From: Gemmatimonadota bacterium
GTDB taxonomy: Bacteria; Latescibacterota; UBA2968; UBA8231
NCBI GenBank assembly: GCA_009840005.1
Contig: VXOR01000076.1
Span: forward strand, 1-64,000
Direction: 5' to 3'
DNA length: 64,000 nucleotides
Position numbers and translations under genes: made by a program. Under the pieces are notes generated by a model, which made no database searches, was not told the origin of the DNA, and was given only the letters and a program-made list of their open reading frames with translations. The stretch's first letter is position 1; each line of letters starts with the position of its first letter. Below are positions 60,102 to 64,000 of this stretch, one piece after another.

Positions 60102-60889
60102 GCGCGCTGGAAATAAGCGCCGATGTCGGCGGCTAGGTGCGCGAGGGCTTGGCTGCCCCCGGCATGGGGGTGCGCTCTTACGACCGGCTCTCCTGCGTCG
60201 GCTTGGCTGCGGACGAGCGGGTCGAGCGGAATTTCGCCCAGATAGGGAATGTCCAAGCGGCTGGCCGTAGCGCGGCCTCCTCCAGTTCCGAAAATGGGGT
60301 CGGTATGGTCGCAGTTGTCGCAGTGGAAATAGCTCATGTTCTCAACCAAGCCGACGATGGGGACCTCGGTCTGGCGGAACATCTCGACGCCGCGACGCAC
60401 ATCTTCGAGGGCGATGGCCGAGGGCGTGGTGATGATCAAGGCCGCAGTCAAGGGCGCTACTTGGGTCAACGTGATTTGTACGTCTCCGGTCCCTGGGGGC
60501 AAGTCTATGAGCAGCAAATCGAGCTCGCCCCAAGTGACGTTGAAGAGGAATTGGTGCATCATCTTGGCCAGCATGGGGCCGCGCCACACGACCGGGGTGC
60601 CCGGGTCGATAAGCAGCCCCATGGAAATGGCTTTGAGGCCGTGCACAGTCAAGGGTTGGATGCGGCCGTCGTCTGCGGTCGGTCGCCCCTCTAAGCCCAG
60701 CAGGCCCGGAATGTTGGGGCCGTAGATGTCGGCGTCGAGCAAGCCGATCTGTAGCCCTTGGTCGGCCAAACTCACAGCCAAGTTGGCGCAGAGCGTGGAC
60801 TTGCCGACGCCGCCCTTGCCGCTAGATATGGCAAGCGTATCTTTAATACCGGGAATGGGTTGGCGGTTGTGGGTTTGTGGGGCGTTCAC
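60098..60889 (-). CDS. Mrp/NBP35-family Fe-S carrier ATPase
   Basis: 263 residues from GTG 60889 (AGGAA upstream), preferred over a longer frame. Deviant Walker A SSGKGGVGKST at 22-32, IGLLDADIYGPNIPGLLG, and LLIDLPPGTGDVQITLTQ; the C-D-N-C motif in YFHCDNCDHTDP binds the cluster. It lacks the N-terminal MIP18-type domain of longer Mrp proteins. Delivers Fe-S clusters, useful for the radical-SAM and dehydratase proteins nearby. Coupled to the downstream oxidoreductase gene. Confidence 0.9.
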   Translation of the reverse strand: MNAPQTHNRQPIPGIKDTLAISSGKGGVGKSTLCANLAVSLADQGLQIGLLDADIYGPNIPGLLGLEGRPTADDGRIQPLTVHGLKAISMGLLIDPGTPVVWRGPMLAKMMHQFLFNVTWGELDLLLIDLPPGTGDVQITLTQVAPLTAALIITTPSAIALEDVRRGVEMFRQTEVPIVGLVENMSYFHCDNCDHTDPIFGTGGGRATASRLDIPYLGEIPLDPLVRSQADAGEPVVRAHPHAGGSQALAHLAADIGAYFQRA

Positions 60890-60972
60890 TGAAGTTCCTG
60901 CTGCGTAGTGGAAAATTTGAAGTATAGAGGAAAGACCTCCTCGCGGCAAGGGGATAGACAAAGGAGCTAGCC

Positions 60973-61818
60973 ATGTATAGGATCGCACTTTTGGCGGTCG
61001 TTTTGGCCCCCTTGGGTTGCACGAATGTCAACCAGATGCACAAGCTCTATCAGGAGGGCGACCACGCGCAGTTAGATCGCATTATGGAGATCGTCTCCCG
61101 CCAGGATTACCCCTATGCCACGCGGCGCAAGGCCGCGCGCATCTTAGGTGAGATCGGCGATCCGCGCGCCGTGCCGGTGCTGAAAATGGCGCTCCAAGAC
61201 TACGACCAGCGCACTACGCTCAAGCAGGACGCACTCCGCGCCTTGGGCATCATCGGCGATCAGAGCGCGGCCTTGGATATAGGGAGGCTACTCAACTACT
61301 CGCTCAATACGGCCGACTCCGAACTGCGGATGGCCGCCATAGAAGCGCTCGGGCAGATGGGGGGGACTAAGGCGGCTGAAATTTTGGTCAATGCCCTCGA
61401 TTACTACGACATGCTTACCCTGCGCTCTGAGCAGCGAACCCCCCGGGGGGTGTTCACCGGCGAGGAGATATCTCCCTATCCCTACGCACGGATGCATCCC
61501 GACTCCACGGACGGCCCGCGACGCTATCCGAATGTGGGATTGGACCCCTTTGGGGAGGGGGGCCAGCCTCGGGTGAGTATGTTCGGCACGCCTATCGAGC
61601 CTACGCAGATGGAATACGACCCCACGCCCGAGGAGCGCACCCTAACCCATCAGGCGCTTACAACGGTGGGGGCGGACGCCATTCCAGTGATTGAAAATCA
61701 CCTAGACAGCCTGCGCGTAAGTCGCCCGACCTTGCACAAGGAGTTACTAGCCATAATAAGCGAAATCACCGGGGTGCCGCCGGTGGTAGAAGCCGATTCC
61801 ACAGTCTCCGATCTGTAA
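60973..61818 (+). CDS. HEAT-repeat lipoprotein
   Basis: 281 residues, AAGGAG before ATG 60973. Lipobox LLAVVLAPLGC. Residues about 40-145 are HEAT/PBS-lyase-type repeats: RRKAARILGEIGDPRAVPVL, KQDALRALGIIGDQSAALDI, and RMAAIEALGQMGGTKAAEIL. A proline- and glycine-rich region follows (VFTGEEISPYPYARMHPDST), then a last helix pair (TLTHQALTTVGADAIPVIEN). Likely an outer-membrane-anchored interaction protein; partner unknown. Confidence 0.8.
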   Translation: MYRIALLAVVLAPLGCTNVNQMHKLYQEGDHAQLDRIMEIVSRQDYPYATRRKAARILGEIGDPRAVPVLKMALQDYDQRTTLKQDALRALGIIGDQSAALDIGRLLNYSLNTADSELRMAAIEALGQMGGTKAAEILVNALDYYDMLTLRSEQRTPRGVFTGEEISPYPYARMHPDSTDGPRRYPNVGLDPFGEGGQPRVSMFGTPIEPTQMEYDPTPEERTLTHQALTTVGADAIPVIENHLDSLRVSRPTLHKELLAIISEITGVPPVVEADSTVSDL

Positions 61819-61819
61819 G

Positions 61820-61848
61820 TTGACAAGGGTACGTCGAGCGCATATAAT
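61820..61848 (+). promoter_or_regulatory. Consensus sigma70-type promoter
   Basis: TTGACA (61820-61825), exactly 17 nt, TATAAT (61843-61848): a perfect consensus match, overlapping nothing. It would transcribe the UVR-motif gene with a leader of about 125 nt. Confidence 0.7.
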
Positions 61849-61889
61849 AGGACGATTCTATCCGAAAAATCACCGAAATGCGCGTTAGG

Positions 61890-61908
61890 CCCGCCTCAAC
61901 GAGGCGGG
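61890..61908 (+). repeat. GC hairpin in the leader of the UVR-motif gene
   Basis: CCCGCCTC and GAGGCGGG separated by AAC form an 8-bp stem about 35 nt downstream of the predicted start. It may be a dispersed hairpin repeat, an attenuator, or a terminator of the upstream gene. Confidence 0.5.
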
Positions 61909-61980
61909 ATACGCGGACGCTTGGTTCGCCTGTTTACCCCCGGCCGAAAGGCCAAGTGTAATTCGAGGTTATCACCCATT

Positions 61981-62751
61981 ATGGAACGCGATATCGGCCC
62001 GATCCTCGGCGATTGGAAATACGCCCCAGGCGAGTTGAGCGTGCGTAAGATACGAGGCGGCAATGGCAGCGCCAAGCTCCAAATCCGCATGGATATGGGC
62101 TTGATGCAGCTAGAGTGGCGGGGCCGTCCCGACGCGCTCCGTCCGCACGGCTATGTGTCGCTGTTGGATTACTACTGCCAAAAGCGACGCGAGTGGGAAA
62201 AAGCACACGGCCCGGGCACCTTTCGCCTCTCGCACGAGGATTGTTCCGAGTTGGCCCAAGAGGCCATGAAATACTACTGGCGGCGGATTGGTTTTTTCGA
62301 ACTGAAGGAATACGTGCGAGCCGAAGAAGACGCCGAGCACAACCTCGCCATCCTCGATTTGTGCTACGAATACGCCGAAGAGGACGAGGACCGTCAGTTA
62401 GCCGAACAATACCGCGTCTTTGTCACAGCGCATCGAGTGCAGGCGCGGGCGCTGGCCTGTCTAGAGGCCGAAAACTACGCCGAGGCTCTAACTGAAATCC
62501 GCCGAGGCATCGTCGAAATTGAGGAGTTTCTCGCCAAAATTGGTCAATTGGACCAGCTCGACGAATGCCCTGAACTGCTCTTTTTGCGCGAGTGGGAGAG
62601 CGAGGTGGAAAGCACTCGACCGCGCACGTTGCGCGAGCGACTGACGGCTGATCTACAGGCCGCAGTCGAAGCGGAGCGATTTGAGCTGGCCGCTTCGCTC
62701 AGGGATCGCTTGCGTTCGCTCGAGACCGAGCAAGTCGGCAGGTTGCCTTGA
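61981..62751 (+). CDS. UVR-motif protein
   Basis: 256 residues from ATG 61981. The N-terminal half is basic and aromatic (LQIRMDMGLMQLEWRGRPDA; GYVSLLDYYCQKRREWEKAH). The middle forms helical pairs resembling TPRs (YVRAEEDAEHNLAILDLCYE; VQARALACLEAENYAEALTE). The C-terminus LRERLTADLQAAVEAERFEL followed by A-A-S-L-R-D-R-L-R-S-L-E is a UVR motif, as in UvrB, UvrC and the McsA/ClpC adaptor group. I know of no function for this architecture. Has its own strong promoter. Confidence 0.72.
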   Translation: MERDIGPILGDWKYAPGELSVRKIRGGNGSAKLQIRMDMGLMQLEWRGRPDALRPHGYVSLLDYYCQKRREWEKAHGPGTFRLSHEDCSELAQEAMKYYWRRIGFFELKEYVRAEEDAEHNLAILDLCYEYAEEDEDRQLAEQYRVFVTAHRVQARALACLEAENYAEALTEIRRGIVEIEEFLAKIGQLDQLDECPELLFLREWESEVESTRPRTLRERLTADLQAAVEAERFELAASLRDRLRSLETEQVGRLP

Positions 62752-64000
62752 AGGGGCGCTTGCTGCCGAGGGGTGGGCCGAGGGGCGCTGTCTCTCGGCC
62801 CTTTTACTTTGCCTTGTTGGCATTGTTAAGTGCTTGCGGGCAAATGACTCCCAAGACGACGCCCGATGGGCCGACGGTCCAGATCATCCAAGAACAACAA
62901 CCTATAGTAGGCGACAACCTGCTCGACTTGCAGTTGTTCAGGCCGGGTACTGGTTCGCGCCTCCTGTTAGCGCTGCTGGAGTGGGAAACCCCTTCGGGCG
63001 AGCAGCACAAGGTCGAGCACCGGTTGCAGGTACTGCAGGGGCGTCTAGTGCGTTATGCACTGCCATATCGGCTGGCAGAGGCCGGCATACACCGCGCAGC
63101 CCTGCGGCTGTACGATCCGCAACGCGACACGACTATCCACGTGGTCGAAGAGTTGCGCCTGTTTGCCCGGCCCGCTTGGGAGCTTTCAGGCGATCGCTCG
63201 TATTATACCGTAGAGGATGAGATTCGCTTCCGGCTGCGGCGCAATCGCCGCGCTGATACGACCGTCCCCGTAGCGGTCGAGTTGCAGCGCGGCGGCGAGG
63301 TCTTGGATCGCTTGGAGGCGAACATGGTTGGGCAGGAGGTCGCTGGGGCCTTTGCCGCAGACGCCTTGCCCACAGGGCGTTATGAGTTGGTGGCGCGGTG
63401 GCTGGACCCGGTCGGCGGGGCGGATTCGCTGGCCGTGGCCTGCGAGAAGTTCGCACCAGCCATACGAGAGGTGAAAATCGACCTATTCAGCCAGTCCTTG
63501 CTCGTCGATGGCGAGCCGTTTTTTCCCATTGGGCTGTACTGGCTGCGGGCAGATATCCTCGCTCCAATGCGCCAGCTACATTTTAATTCTGGGGATTACT
63601 ACTACAAGCTGCGTGGCGAAGAGGTCGCCGCGCTGATGGATGCGGCCGCCGTAGAGGGGATCCAGATACTCCTAGAGCTGACCGAGTACGCCCGGCGCGA
63701 GCCCGAGCCGGATTATCGGGCCATTGCCGCCCTCGTCAAACGCTATCGCCAGCATCCGGCACTCTTGGCGTGGTATCTGGTTGACGAGCCAGCCGAGACC
63801 AAAATGGCTCCGGCGTCGGCCTTGGCGATATACGAGCTAATCCGGGAACTCGATCCCTATCATCCGATCTATTTGGTCAACAACCGGCCGCACACATACG
63901 CCGCATATTCGGACGCCAGCGATATCTTGGCTATAGATGTCTATCCGATTCCGAACTACTCCATCAGTCAGGTGAGAGGCTATATGGAGCAGGCGCGCTG
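62748..64000 (+). CDS. Glycosidase-like lipoprotein, partial (runs off the window)
   Basis: Open to the window end: 417 codons from TTG 62748, which overlaps the previous stop (TTGA). The start gives a lipoprotein signal (PFYFALLALLSAC). Residues about 35-235 look like beta-sandwich domains. From about 245 a TIM-barrel start appears: SLLVDGEPFFPIGLYWLRAD, VEGIQILLELTEYARREPEP, HPALLAWYLVDEPAET and DPYHPIYLVNNRPHTY. The W-Y-L-V-D-E-P-A-E stretch is placed like the acid/base glutamate region of GH2- or GH42-like enzymes. Family and substrate cannot be fixed without the rest. Confidence 0.72.
   Translation, partial: MKGRLLPRGGPRGAVSRPFYFALLALLSACGQMTPKTTPDGPTVQIIQEQQPIVGDNLLDLQLFRPGTGSRLLLALLEWETPSGEQHKVEHRLQVLQGRLVRYALPYRLAEAGIHRAALRLYDPQRDTTIHVVEELRLFARPAWELSGDRSYYTVEDEIRFRLRRNRRADTTVPVAVELQRGGEVLDRLEANMVGQEVAGAFAADALPTGRYELVARWLDPVGGADSLAVACEKFAPAIREVKIDLFSQSLLVDGEPFFPIGLYWLRADILAPMRQLHFNSGDYYYKLRGEEVAALMDAAAVEGIQILLELTEYARREPEPDYRAIAALVKRYRQHPALLAWYLVDEPAETKMAPASALAIYELIRELDPYHPIYLVNNRPHTYAAYSDASDILAIDVYPIPNYSISQVRGYMEQAR

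Overview
The window reads as one contig of a GC-rich, Gram-negative bacterium with an outer membrane (lipoproteins, two or more predicted outer-membrane barrels, an LpxH-like hydrolase, a LolA-like protein). The mix of FG-GAP/ASPIC proteins, FlgD/T9SS-like C-terminal modules (one with an NYPNPFNP motif), CBM9-like proteins and a futalosine menaquinone operon suggests a lineage near the FCB group, such as Latescibacterota. This is inference from gene content; there is no rRNA, and I recognised no tRNA gene.

Layout. 1-5.2 kb: a TPR protein coupled to an FG-GAP/ASPIC protein, a HicAB-type toxin-antitoxin pair and a parvulin-type foldase. 5.2-9.1 kb: a kinase-like/Omp85 fusion convergent with a metallophosphoesterase lipoprotein. 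9.1-22.4 kb: a long minus-strand run encoding an SdiA-regulated-like protein, a DUF4956 membrane protein, a large surface protein, three tandem paralogous secreted proteins with FlgD-like C-termini, a lipoprotein and a CBM9-like protein. 22.4-36.4 kb: an MBL-fold hydrolase, a serine acetyltransferase, an MpaB-like oxygenase, an RND/LolA-like/barrel export trio, an ECF sigma factor whose C-terminus looks like a DNA sliding clamp, a ParE-type toxin-antitoxin pair, an enoyl-CoA hydratase, two CBM9-like genes (one frameshifted), a HAD phosphatase and a CDP-alcohol phosphatidyltransferase.

36.4-42.8 kb is scrambled: an IS982-family element, a truncated redoxin, a cysteine-rich secreted peptide, an FG-GAP protein with a T9SS-like tail, a glycosyltransferase/FG-GAP chimera and a DUF4159 protein. 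43-47.1 kb is the operon mqnE-mqnC-mqnA-mqnP behind a promoter and a structured leader. 47.1-50.8 kb is an accessory island (AlbA_2/RecG-like protein, ParA-like ATPase, RelBE remnants, broken AbrB-Fic) with imperfect 40-nt direct repeats at both edges. 50.8-64 kb returns to housekeeping and envelope genes: rmlB-like, an IlvD/Edd-family dehydratase coupled to a UbiX-like gene, an RsmF-like rRNA methyltransferase, LpxH-like, an M23-like peptidase, Gfo/Idh/MocA, Mrp, a HEAT-repeat lipoprotein, a UVR-motif protein and the start of a glycosidase-like lipoprotein cut by the window edge.

Two repeat families run through the window: a palindromic intergenic family (six copies, two partial or degenerate) and a 22-bp motif that sits inside three coding regions in different reading contexts. 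The strongest candidates for undescribed biology are the sigma-clamp fusion (30505-31842) and the tandem FlgD-tailed surface cluster (11088-22310).
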